Of a stretch of DNA of 64,000 nt, positions 1 through 11,200 are shown piece after piece. Numbering within the stretch: the first letter of the stretch is position 1; each line of letters opens with the position of its first letter. The notes beneath the pieces were generated by a model. That model made no database searches. It saw nothing but the letters and a program-made list of their open reading frames with translations, and was not told the origin of the DNA. The DNA is from Skeletonema tropicum (lineage: Eukaryota; Bacillariophyta; Thalassiosirophyceae; Thalassiosirales; Thalassiosiraceae): NCBI GenBank assembly GCA_037178625.1, contig CM074132.1, forward strand, positions 620,001-684,000, given 5' to 3'. A program made the translations under genes and the position numbers.

Positions 1-940
1 CAGATGTAGAATATTCCAGATGATGGAAAATGATTTGCGATCAACGCTAAATTACATGGCTGTATATAAATGGCTGTATATATATGTTAGATGTTGGGGT
101 TTATAGGTAGTAGGAAATTATTTAGGTAATCAAGTACAGGGTTCTATCTCAAATCATAACAGATGTAGGATTTTTTTTAAGGTAGTAGGAAATTATTATG
201 TGGGCCATCAAATACAAGTTTTATCTCAAAGCATAGCGTGTTGTTGAGCTTTGTTCAAAAAGGCATCTTGCTAAAAAAATCCTCTACGAAAAAAGATTTT
301 GAGGGTGATATGTACTGTGTACTAAAAGCCAACTCAGAAAAATCTTGAGTCTTGTTCTTGCTTGTGAGTCAATCCTCTAGAATCTGCCCGGGGGTCGTAC
401 AATGTTATTTACTTTCATGTACTTTTAGCGCGCCCCCTATAAAGAGACAAGGTCTTCTCCAGGGTCTACCACCCCATGTCAACAGCTCCATTTCTTAATG
501 AGGTGAAGTGTGGTCTCAAAATGGAATGCGGGGCGGTGGTCGGAACAATGTTTGAAGATACGGACAAGCAAGGAAATCTCGTGCTTGTGTTTGTAGCTAC
601 TTATATAAAAGATGAACAGGCGCAACGCTAGAAGCTTTGGTTTCAAATATTACACTGCAGCTGTTGCCTACCACGACCTCGAGAAGTGAGCCCAATGCCA
701 ACATTCAGAGAAAACAAGTATGCAGGATTGGATTTCATCTTCTTGTAGAGTACTAATTACATTGTTAAAAGTTACTACTAGTGTTGAGTCATCATCGCGG
801 CTTCATGTTATTGAAAAGATAATTCATTACACATGGTTACAAAATCCAAGCTTCGTTCAAGCTTGAGCTGGTCCGAGCTTCGTTCCAGCTTCAGCGAGCT
901 TTTTAAAGTTGGTTAGTCGCGCGAAGCAGAGCTTATGGTA
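1..940. other. Gene-poor left edge with short direct repeat
   Basis: No convincing gene is visible. Around 106-172 and 180-238 a block beginning GGTAGTAGGAAATTATT is repeated imperfectly (two copies of about 60-70 bp). A 51-codon open frame runs from 476 to 631 but has no recognisable family. At 845-905 there are short reiterated AGCTTCGTTC-type motifs. The segment could hold introns or 5' exons of the M3 peptidase remnant that follows, but the zinc-binding HExxH motif of that family was not found here. Confidence 0.4.
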
Positions 941-955
941 CCCGTCATGCATTAC

Positions 956-1318
956 ACTCGTCGAGAATCCTCCGGGAAATAATATGCTTCGTACCTTTGG
1001 CCATTTGATGAATCAATATTCAGCCTCTTATTACGGATACTTGTGGGCTGAAGTGCTCAGGTTAGTAGTTGTTTTGATTACTATGTTCCCCAGTCAATGT
1101 AAAGTATTGATTCTAACTCCTCCTGTTTTTTCAGCGAGGACATGTTCGCGACTAGATTTGAGACGGAAGGAGTTATGAATCCAAAGGTTGGTATGGCTTA
1201 CAGAAAGATGGTACTTGCACCAGGCGGAACTCACAACATTACTGATCACTTGACGAAATTTTTGGGACGACCTCCGAGCAATGAAGCCTTCTTGAAGTCC
1301 AGAGGAATATTGAAATAA
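956..1318 (+). pseudogene. C-terminal part of M3 (thimet oligopeptidase/neurolysin-like) metallopeptidase
   Basis: Two exons encode the extreme C-terminus of an M3-family oligopeptidase. Exon a (to 1060) reads NMLRTFGHLMNQYSASYYG and continues YLWAEVL. An intron with GT at 1061 and TTTTTTCAG ending at 1134 follows. Exon b (1135-1318) reads SEDMFATRFETEGVMNPKVG, then the APGG and FLGRPP blocks and a stop. The SYYGYLWAEV and DMF.TRF...GVMN blocks are hallmarks of the family, whose enzymes are zinc peptidases of about 650-700 residues. The catalytic HEFGH helix and the rest are not found upstream in the window. It is therefore either the last exons of a gene whose body lies to the left beyond long introns, or a 3' relic. 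The intact splice sites and absence of stops argue for recent loss or a partial view. Confidence 0.7.
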
Positions 1319-1478
1319 GACAGATGTTTAGAAAGCATAGAAGTAATACTACTATGATGGGACCATCTTTGCATCAACCATAGCGTTTGTTGCGCCCTGA
1401 CCCTACTCCTGATAGCGCAATAGTATAAATATCATTATTGTTACGAGAATATAACTTGATTTTGAACGTTCTCACAAC

Positions 1479-4400
1479 TTACGACAATAGCTTTACTATT
1501 TCTTTGGCAAGACTTAACGTGGCCGCCAAAGAACCACGCTCTGCTGGAGTGAAGTTAAACTCCTTGACATTCTTTTCATCGTGGTACGATTCCAAGTAAG
1601 CCTTACAAAATGAGCCAGTGCCTGTTGAAATCACTGCATCACGACATTTTCCACCATGCTCAATCAAACTAGCTACTACAGCGAAAACTCGGTGCATCAG
1701 TTCCAATTGACCGCATTCCAACAGCGTACGGATCATCTCTCCAAACTTTGGACATGCGACAAGGGCGTCCGCGAATTCAGGATGAGGCACAGCCATAGCC
1801 AAACAACCGACAGCAGCCCTAGCACAGGCGAAATTGGTCTCGTAATCAAGTGCAAATGCTACCCAAACTTTGAGATTCTCTTCTTTTTTCAAGTAATCCA
1901 TCATGGTGGGGTGTGGGACCATATTAAGCAAAGCTTCAGTCGCTGCCTGCCGCACCATCTCGTGTTCAGAAAACATGGCGTAGCTGAGAATAGGGATGCC
2001 CTCCTGTGCGACCACGCGATTCTTTGTCTCGTCACTGAATCCGGCAAGGTTGGTGAGTGAAAGGAGAGCTTCAAAGTGCATCAAATCTGTAGCATCGCTG
2101 TCTTTGACCAATTTGAGTAGAGGACCAATAGAACCAGACCTCTGTGACACAGTTAAAATACTGGGATTGGTAGTCACGAGCAATTTTGCAATGCAGGACC
2201 TTGCTTGACGAAGTATTTTCTGCTCCGCTTCGTTTGGTTTTTCTCCTTTGTCAAGTTGAAGACATGATGTCAAGCATCCTTGCTGAATCATGATACCTCT
2301 TACAGATTGTTCTGATGCCATTCTCCCCATTCCTTCGAACAGTTTCTCTTGCGTAGAGTCACTCATTGATCCATCTAATAACTTGACCATAGCTCTGGGA
2401 ACATTTGCATTTGCCAGTTTCCGTATCCTTTCTCGTACTGCTATCGGGGTGTCTTCTTCTTTGGCATCATTTTTCGCTTCAATATCCTTCTCTTCTTCAG
2501 TCTTGCCCAATGCTTGAAGCTGATCATATTGCTCTTTTGTGATTTCTTTGCCAATGAAAGCCTCTTTCCGAAGAGTTTCCATCGACACTGCAAGAAGATT
2601 GAAGATTCCAGCTAGACCAAACGCCATCTGAGCGTCACCGCTGTTTGGAGCGCAACCTATTTCAACGAGTCTTTCGAGAGCTGATTTGCGATCAGGTGGT
2701 GAGCCTTCTGGCTTGTACCCAGCAACAATTTTCTCCTTTATAAATGTTTTGGACACAATATATGTCATTACTTCAATCCCGCGATCCATGGATGTGGACT
2801 CAACTGAGGCTGATGGCACCGATTTAGGAAGACTCTTTGAAAGTTCAATTGCTTTTTGTTTTGAATTGCTCTTCACATCACTTTCACTGTCACCTTCGTC
2901 CTCTTCAAACAAGAGCTCAATGGCAATATCGAGCAAGGCCATGACCTCTCCGTCATCTTCGGAAAGTGCCTTACTCGCAAGACCAATCTTAGCAGCACAG
3001 GATGCGGCGCCACTTCGTACGTCAGCATTCGGATGGATCAACAAATCTTCAAGCGTTCCCTCTTGAACAAAGTTGGCCAATAATGGTCGAGCCTTTTCGA
3101 CTGATGAAGCAGAAGAGACGAGTTCCGATGCAATTGACATAGCGCGAGAATCACTGGAAAAGATTAGCTGCTTTAGCTCATCAACACCATTTTCATCTGA
3201 CCAGCCATGTTTCAGTGCCCACACACCAACGTCGGATTTGCCTATCAGGAGAGAGGCAGTAAGTTGCCCACGTTTCATTTTTACCAAAAGCTCATCTTCG
3301 ATTCCAACACTATTATCATCTTCTTTCTCTTCATCAAGTTCCTCGATAGTCAACGTTGACAATGAAGTGGCCCCTGTTTCACTGTCATCCTCATGACCAA
3401 TTTTCCAATTGCTGCATCCAAGAGCCTTTGCTACGAGCTTCTTCACATCATCACTCTCTTCGATGACGCTCACCATCCGCCCTATTTGTAATCCTATCTC
3501 CCTCCTTAGCCGATGATCATCTGTCGTCGCAGCACAAGTCAACATGGCATCCAGACCACCAGTCTCTCCACTGCAAAATTGGTGTATATGCTGAAGAGCT
3601 CTTTTCGTTGTACTGAGTTTGTGCTCGTGTTCACGTTTTCTATGTGCGGCTACCTGACGCGGTTTCATGTTTCGAATCTCTTCGGGTCGAAGTTTGATAT
3701 GCGATAATTTTTTACCACCTGACCCAATCGCTGACGAAGAAGAGGATGATGATGGAGCATAACATGCATCCGAAGCGGCATCCAGTGCATCCAGATCGGA
3801 AGCAGTCCATGCTGAGAGAAGATCAAGAGCTGCACGAGGAGCACGTGAATCTCTTGAACCCCATAGGAAAGCTGCAATTGCCACTCTACAAACAGATGAT
3901 GCATCTATCTCTGGAACATCAATTGCTCTTACCGCAACATTGTCTTGTACCGTTCCATCTTCATTTATCTTTGATGCAAAGTATCTCATTGCCTCCCTAT
4001 TATCCCAGTGAACAATCAATCGGATCAAGAGAGCCATCGCGGCAACCGATACATCCACCGATCCCTCATTGATATTGTTTGGTGATGATGATGCCTCTTC
4101 TTCAACAATCTGTGCTAATACTGATGGAGGGAGACTATCTCTACCAGCATATTTCAGGATAAATGAATCATGAGAACAGCACGTAGACAGAATGTGAATT
4201 GAAGCAGTACGACAAGAATCATTATATGGCTGCTGCTCCTCCTTGTCGTCTGAGTTAGAAACAATTCCTCGCCTAGCAATTCGCAGCAGTAGAGGTACGC
4301 CTCCTCTTCTGCCAATTTCATCCGCAAAGGAAGACGATTCTTCAGCAAGCGACCCTTGCAAGATGCGCAGGCATGTGATATTGTCCATATCATTGTCCCC

Positions 4401-5167
4401 ATTTCTAGACACTATCGTGTTGCTATTATCAATGGTCATTCTGCCACGCAGCAAGTCTAATGCTCTTGAGACACGACTACGCCCCATTCCCCCCACCATT
4501 TGTTCATGGAGAGTTCGCACAGCTCTAAGTAATGCTGCCGCCTCCTTGTTATTCGCATCAAAAGAGAGTATTTGCAGTAAATCTTTGGCTGCTGAGTTGA
4601 GATTGTTCTCTTTGTCGCCATCATTGGAGTGGGTATTGGTTTTTGACGAAGTAAGATGCGCTTTTGCACGACGATAGAGTACTTTTCCACGCAAATTATT
4701 GTTGTTGCTTGAAGAAGAGGCACTACCAACCAGATCTAGACGATCCAGCGCCGAGTCGCAATCTTCAATGCAGTCTTTCAATGATTGTTGCGTATCTTCG
4801 TACTTGTTTGCACTGTTGCCTTTGGTCTCTGCGATTTTGAGATGACACATGGCACGGTTGGAAAATAGCGTAGATTCCATCATCATTCGATTGCTTTTGC
4901 CACTGCTGTCGCTCCCGCAATTCATCGGCATGCTTTGCAGCGCAGCGGTGTACTCTTGAATGGCGCTTTGAATGTCTCCCTGAAAGCATTGAGAGAGTGA
5001 TAGGATATGTGAGATCAATAGGCATTATGGTATGAAAAATGACGAAGTCAACATTTCATGCAGAGACAAAGCCTCTAGAAAGCACCTACCTTGCGAAAGG
5101 CATCATTTCCTTGCTTTTTAAGATCCTCAGCTTGCAGCAGAGGCTCCGCGGAGGATTGCGTTGCCAT
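1479..5167 (-). CDS. UNC45: UNC-45/CRO1/She4-type myosin chaperone (TPR + UCS)
   Basis: The gene has two exons. Exon 1 is 5167-5090 (26 codons starting MATQSSAEP). The intron is 5089-4980 (GTAGGT...TTTCAG), and exon 2 runs from 4979 to the stop at 1479. The junction is phase 0 and restores a TPR, LKKQGNDAFRK joined to GDIQSAIQEY. The protein of about 1192 aa has N-terminal TPRs (residues ~15-170), a long armadillo-like helical middle and a C-terminal UCS region with FEALLSLTNLAG and EHEMVRQAATEALLNMV. These match UNC-45 family signatures. Family members bind Hsp90 through the TPRs and fold or stabilise myosin motor domains through UCS. Low-complexity Ser/Asn and acidic insertions make it longer than the ~930 aa of animal UNC-45. 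The next gene on this strand is far away, so it is probably monocistronic. Family assignment is firm; the myosin client role is inferred. Confidence 0.88.
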
Positions 5168-6221
5168 GGTAGAGGTGTGCAGAGAATGTTTGCGTGGCAG
5201 TGACAGTGGTTGTGGGGATGTGTACTTCTTAATTTGTGGGATAGCAATGGCGGATGGCGGCGCTTATTTTTTATTTTTTGAGCGCGAGAGGTTAGTTTGT
5301 TTGGCTTGGCGCGCGCAAAGGTAATTATTACAGGTTACTGTGTATGCTAGTACGATTGGCGTGCGGCGGCAGGGCAAGCTTCTCCCTCTGATTCCTACCC
5401 ATGTACAGCCCACGTACAGAAACGTTACATACAAGCGACCACGCCACGCGTAGCGTAATTTCGTTCTTGCTTTCAAGTCCAGCAGACACTCAACCAGAGG
5501 ATCCAGCAATTGCTTGAAGATATTCTAATCTTCTTCACGCTATCTTTAGTAGTATCACCGTTAGATAACTCAATACAAGTTGTATTTACTCTACACTTAG
5601 ATGTTCGTGTGACTATATCGTTCATGATAGGGATGGTATACCTCCAGACGGCAATCCATATGTCAAATTGCATTACGACCTCAAAAGCTGGTCATTGCCA
5701 ATACAAATTCGTTCGTAGCCGAATCCATAGGCAATGAGCTGCCCAGGGAGCCGCCATTCGTCTTCCAAGGAGTTTCGGAACATGGTGCACGGTGTGGACG
5801 AACATGGTTGTTTCGGTGATGTTTTGTTCTTTGAGATTTTTGCCTGGCGCGCCATTTTTACCCAGTCGATTTTGGCCCATCTTGTGTTGACACATCCGAC
5901 CCCCTACGAGCACCAACATGGGTGATGAAGATGAAACCAACGAAACGAATGTCGAGACATGACCCCGGCGGACCGATGGCTGCGAGATGGGGCGGTGATT
6001 TGACGATTTGATCACTGCAGGAACCATCATAGACGCAAATTGACCATTTAACTAGGCAATTGCTAGTAGACAACATATCTCAATTACAACACAACTAGAG
6101 CACCTAATTCGGCTCCCTTTGCCGATTAGGCATCCTAGGGGTGTGCTAAGGTCATCTGGTGAGTTTTGGGTCATTTAAGAAAAATCGTTACTATGGTGAA
6201 TTTAACTAGCGTTACTACCCA
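5168..6221. other. Intergenic, no gene recognised
   Basis: The segment lies between the UNC-45 start and the MITE at 6224. Several open frames of 60-110 codons occur on the minus strand (for example 5692-6030), but they lack family motifs and overlap one another in different frames. The first 100-200 bases should hold the UNC-45 promoter. Confidence 0.4.
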
Positions 6222-6223
6222 TA

Positions 6224-6439
6224 CAGTGAGGACACGATTGTTGCATGGTTTATTTCTGAGTTGCATGGTTTCAGTTGCTGCATGATTGGGAAGGCTGTCA
6301 TGGTCCTGTCCGTCGTCCGTTATTTACTAGTAATACTGCGTACTTGTACTTTTCAAAGTTGCATGGTTGAAGGCAGGTCACGGTTGCTGCATGATAAGCT
6401 GGCCATGCATGGTACCATGCAACAATCGTGTCCTCACTG
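6224..6439. mobile_element. Tc1/mariner-like MITE with perfect 26-bp TIRs and TA target duplication
   Basis: The first 26 bases (6224-6249, beginning CAGTGAGGACACGATTG) are the exact reverse complement of 6414-6439. The element is flanked by TA on both sides (6222-6223 and 6440-6441). CAGT ends and TA duplication are typical of Tc1/mariner elements. At 216 bp it has no transposase. The interior contains several TTGCATGGTT-type subrepeats. Superfamily assignment is inferred from termini and target site only. Confidence 0.75.
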
Positions 6440-6654
6440 TAGCTACATACTTAGAGCTCGTCAGATTTCCGCAATAACTCTAAGCTTTGTCGAAGCTTGG
6501 ACATACAAGTTATCTACATGTACTACCTACGAAGACAACAACTTTCCGCCAAAAAGAATCTTTGCCATCATCATCAGAACCACCCATCCATCATGACGTT
6601 GGCTATGGTAAATAATCAAATTAGATTCGAAATCCTGTCAACAACAATGGGACG

Positions 6655-6750
6655 GTGCACATCCAGCTAGTAACAGGCCCAGCCGGCTCGGGCAAGTCAA
6701 CGTACTCCCACGTACTCCAAGAACACGTGCAAACTCTCGGGCCACGAAAT
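6655..6750 (+). pseudogene. GPN-loop GTPase-like P-loop relic
   Basis: The frame reads VHIQLVTGPAGSGKSTYSHV, then LQEHVQTLG. This is the N-terminal strand, P-loop and first helix pattern of GPN-loop GTPases, which assemble RNA polymerases. In that family the P-loop is GPAGSGKST followed by Y/F and a helix ending HC.T.G. The frame stops soon after (TGA near 6779), and the GPN motif and G3/G4 blocks were not found in any downstream frame. It is most likely a fragment of a decayed copy. A spliced gene with unrecognised introns is possible but less likely. Confidence 0.45.
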
Positions 6751-8207
6751 CGCCTCATCCATCGTCCAAACTGAAGCTCATCATCACATCGCCCAACAAC
6801 CACTTCTCCGGCCCTTCGACATCGAGTACCAGCCCTGTCACACACTTGGGGACTCCAACCTCCCACCGTCTCAATTTGCCGTTTGCGGCGCTGACATCAC
6901 TATCGACCATTGCCTTGATCCTCCCTCTACCCCTGCATGCCCTTGAACTTGAAGACATTTCATCATATACAGCCAATGCTGAACGATGTCTACAAGCCGC
7001 AGAGAAGAGGAAGTTCACGACAATGGGAAGTAGTCCTGTCACCACCAATACAATGTCAAGAGAAGACGTTCTTTGAACCCTCCACACCGACGCCAAACAC
7101 CTCCAAATGTGGGCAATATGTCCCTACGGCGGCATGGGCCCAATGCTCCACAGATTCCTTTTCGGTGACGATCCGATTCGACCACTCTCCTTCTCCGCCA
7201 ACTGGCCCCAAGCTGCAAAGATGTACCTCGACTCCCTCCAAAGTTCAGCCCCACATGGCATCTTCCCTCTCGCAAACTCTTCCTGGTCCTCTTCCAAACC
7301 AGCTGACCAGAAATTCTATGGTCATTCCTACACGGCACCCACCCCCAAAATTCACTTCCTCCAGCAGTTTGGCCTTGCTTGCACCAAAGCCTTCGCGTTC
7401 CACATCCGTCGACCAATTCCTGCCCAGCAGACACCACAGGCGCCTTCGGGACCAGCCCGAACTCCGCCTGGTTCAAGTTCACCTTTCTCTACTGGCACTA
7501 GTGCCTACAATAGAGAGTAGAAGTAGCAACAAAATAATTTAACTATCTATCACGGGTTCTAAGGCCTACGTAGGAATTCAAATCTTCGTAGAACGTACAT
7601 ACTACCTATAAGTCCTACCTACTACCTAATGCTGCACTTGTTGACATCAGCCATGAAGCTGCCGCTCCTACCGTCGGCCCCAACAATGCACACGCTTCAA
7701 ATATAACCAATATACGCACCTATATCGCTCTCCAGTACTATTGGGTATATTATGGAGGCGTTTCTTTGTCGAGGTAGATGCCGTCGTTGAGTCATTGTCC
7801 TCGCCATCAACGATATGAAGATTGGTCATCTTCGTCCACCTGTGTTATGATCCTTTTGGCAATGATACGCTGCACCTACGCTGCACTACAAGGTCCCTTA
7901 CTTTACATAACTCATCTGCGATATAATATTGACTTCCGAAGTCGTGCCCCACGTATAAGAGTGCTCCATCTATTGATTATTGCCCATGCTCACATGTGAT
8001 CGGATATGTGACGTTTCACATAATTAATATGCAACAATCAACTATATAAACAGTAAATAAAATCAATGCAAACACAATTCTTCAACTCTCAACATAACAG
8101 AGGATGTCTTGCGGGTATACACGCTTCAGAAGCCGCAATATAGGTGATAGATGTCACTTTTACTTAAAATTATTTTACTTGTGTTCTACCTTGAATTTAC
8201 CTGGGAT
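6751..8207. other. Decayed coding-like region and left flank of satellite array
   Basis: A cytosine-rich stretch (6751-7520) has overlapping open frames on both strands; the longest plus frame is 137 codons (7107-7520). No family was recognised, and composition suggests an old coding or transposon remnant. Its end, around 7470-7540 (CCTTTCTCTACTGGCACTAG...), recurs diverged at about 62965-63040, so it is a dispersed repeat. 7541-8207 has no recognisable feature. Confidence 0.35.
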
Positions 8208-11200
8208 ATTGACGACGATAGATTCGATTTGGTAGAATGTGGTGCTGCTGGCCAGGTGTTGACCTCTCACATCAGCTCCGACGCTGTAGCATCGCTTCTA
8301 TGTACGCACCTCGTCTGATCAGCGCTGACAGGGTTGGATAGTATCGCCAGCGAGTATAATGGGTCGCTAAAAGCGGCTCATGCGCATATTGACGACGATA
8401 GATTCGATTTGGTAGAATGTGGTGCTGCTAGCCAGCTCACACTGGACCTATCACATCAGCACCGAAGCTGTAGCATCGCTTCTACGTACGCACCTCGTCT
8501 GAGCAGTGCCGAAAGGGTTGTATTGTATCGCCAGCAAGTATAATGGGTCACTAGAAGCGGCTCATGCGCATATTGACGACGATCGATACGATATGTTATA
8601 TTGAAGCGAAGCAGGCCAGATCACACTGGACCTCTCACATCAGCTCCGATGAAGTAGCATCGCTTCTATGTACGCACCTCGTCTGATCAGCGCTGGCAGG
8701 GTTGGATAGTATCGCCAGCGAGTATAATGGGTCACTAGAAGCGGCTCATGTGCATATTGACGACGATAGATACGATTTGGTGGAATGTGGTGCTGCTAGC
8801 CAGCTCACATTGGACCTATCACATCAGCTCCGACGTTGTAGCATCGCTTCTATGTACGCAATTTGTCTGAGCAGTGCTGAAAGTGTTGTATTATATCGCC
8901 AGCAAGTATAATGGGTCACTAGAAGCGGCTCATGCGCATATTGACGACGATAGATACGATTTGGTAGAATGTGATGCCGCTGGCCAGCTCAGATTTGACC
9001 TCTCACATCAGCTCCGACGCTGTAGCATCGCTTCTACGTATGCAGCTCGTCTGAGCAGTGCCAACGGGCTTCTATTTTATCCCCAGATAGAATAATGGGT
9101 CACTAGAAGAGGCCCTTCCGCATATTGACGACGATAGATACGATTTGGTAGAATGTGGTGCTGCTAGCCAGCTCAGATTTGAGCTCTCACATCAGCTCCG
9201 AAGCTGTAGCATCGCTTCTACGTACGCACCTCGTCTGTTCAGTGCTAACTTGGTTGTATAGTATCAACAGCGAGTATGATGGGTCACTAGAAGCGGCTCA
9301 TGCGCATATTGACGACGATAGATACACAATATGTTATATTAAAGCGCAGAAGGCCAGATCACACTGGACCTATCACATCAGCTCCGACGCTGTAGCATCG
9401 CTTCTATGTACGCACCTCGTCTGATCAGCGCTGACAGGGTTGGATAGTATCGCCAGCGAGTATAATGGGTCACTAAAAGAGGATCATGTGCATATTGACG
9501 ACGAATGATTCGATTTGGTAGAATGTGGTGCTGCTAGCCAGCTCACACTGGACCTCTCACTCAGCTTTGACGCTGTAGCATCGCTTCTACGTACGCACCT
9601 CGTCTGAGCAGTGCCAACGGGCTTCTATTTTATCCCCAGAGAGAAAAATGGGTCACTAGAAGAGGCCCTTCCACATATTGACGACGATCGATACGATTTG
9701 GTAGAATGTGGTGCTGCTAGCCATCTCACACTGGACCTCTCACATCAGCTCCGAAGTTGTAGCATCGCTTCTATGTACCTAACATGTCTGAGCAGTGCTA
9801 ACTTGGTTGTATAGTATCGCCAGCGAGTATAATGGGTCGCTAAAAGCGGCTCATGTGCATATTGACGACGATAGATACGATTTGGTGGAATGTGGTGCTG
9901 CTAGCCAGCTCACATTGGACCTATCACATCAGCTCCGACGTTGTAGCATCGCTTCTATGTACGCAATTTGTTGTCTGAGCAGTGCTGAAAGGGTTGTATT
10001 ATATCGCCAGCAAGTATAATGGGTCACTAGAAGCGGCTCATGCGCATATTGACGACGATAGATACGATTTGGTAGAATGTGATGCCGCTGGCCAGCTCAG
10101 ATTTGACCTCTCACATCAGCTCCGACGCTGTAGCATCGCTTCTACGTATGCAGCTCGTCTGAGCAGTGCCAACGGGCTTCTATTTTATCCCCAGATAGAA
10201 TAATGGGTCACTAGAAGAGGCCCTTCCGCATATTGACGACGATAGATACGATTTGGTAGAATGTGGTGCTGCTAGCCAGCTCAGATTTGAGCTCTCACAT
10301 CAGCTCCGAAGCTGTAGCATCGCTTCTACGTACGCACCTCGTCTGTTCAGTGCTAACTTGGTTGTATAGTATCAACAGCGAGTATGATGGGTCACTAGAA
10401 GCGGCTCATGCGCATATTGACGACGATAGATACACAATATGTTATATTAAAGCGCAGAAGGCCAGATCACACTGGACCTATCACATCAGCTCCGACGTTG
10501 TAGCATCGCTTCTATGTACGCACCTCGTCTGATCAGCGCTGACAGGGTTGGATAGTATCGCCAGCGAGTATAATGGGTCACTAAAAGAGGATCATGTGCA
10601 TATTGACGACGAATGATTCGATTTGGTAGAATGTGGTGCTGCTAGCCAGCTCACACTGGACCTCTCACTCAGCTTTGACGCTGTAGCATCGCTTCTACGT
10701 ACGCACCTCGTCTGAGCAGTGCCAACGGGCTTCTATTTTATCCCCAGAGAGAAAAATGGGTCACTAGAAGAGGCCCTTCCACATATTGACGACGATCGAT
10801 ACGATTTGGTAGAATGTGGTGCTGCTAGCCATCTCACACTGGACCTCTCACATCAGCTCCGAAGTTGTAGCATCGCTTCTATGTACCTAACATGTCTGAG
10901 CAGTGCTAACTTGGTTGTATAGTATCGCCAGCGAGTATAATGGGTCACTAAAAGCGGCTCATGTGCATATTGACGACGATAGATACGATTTGGTGGAATG
11001 TGGTGCTGCTAGCCAGCTCACATTGGACCTATCACATCAGCTCCGACGTTGTAGCATCGCTTCTATGTACGCAATTTGTCTGAGCAGTGCTGAAAGGGTT
11101 GTATTATATCGCCAGCAAGTATAATGGGTCACTAGAAGCGGCTCATGCGCATATTGACGACGATAGATACGATTTGGTAGAATGTGATGTCGCTGGCCAG

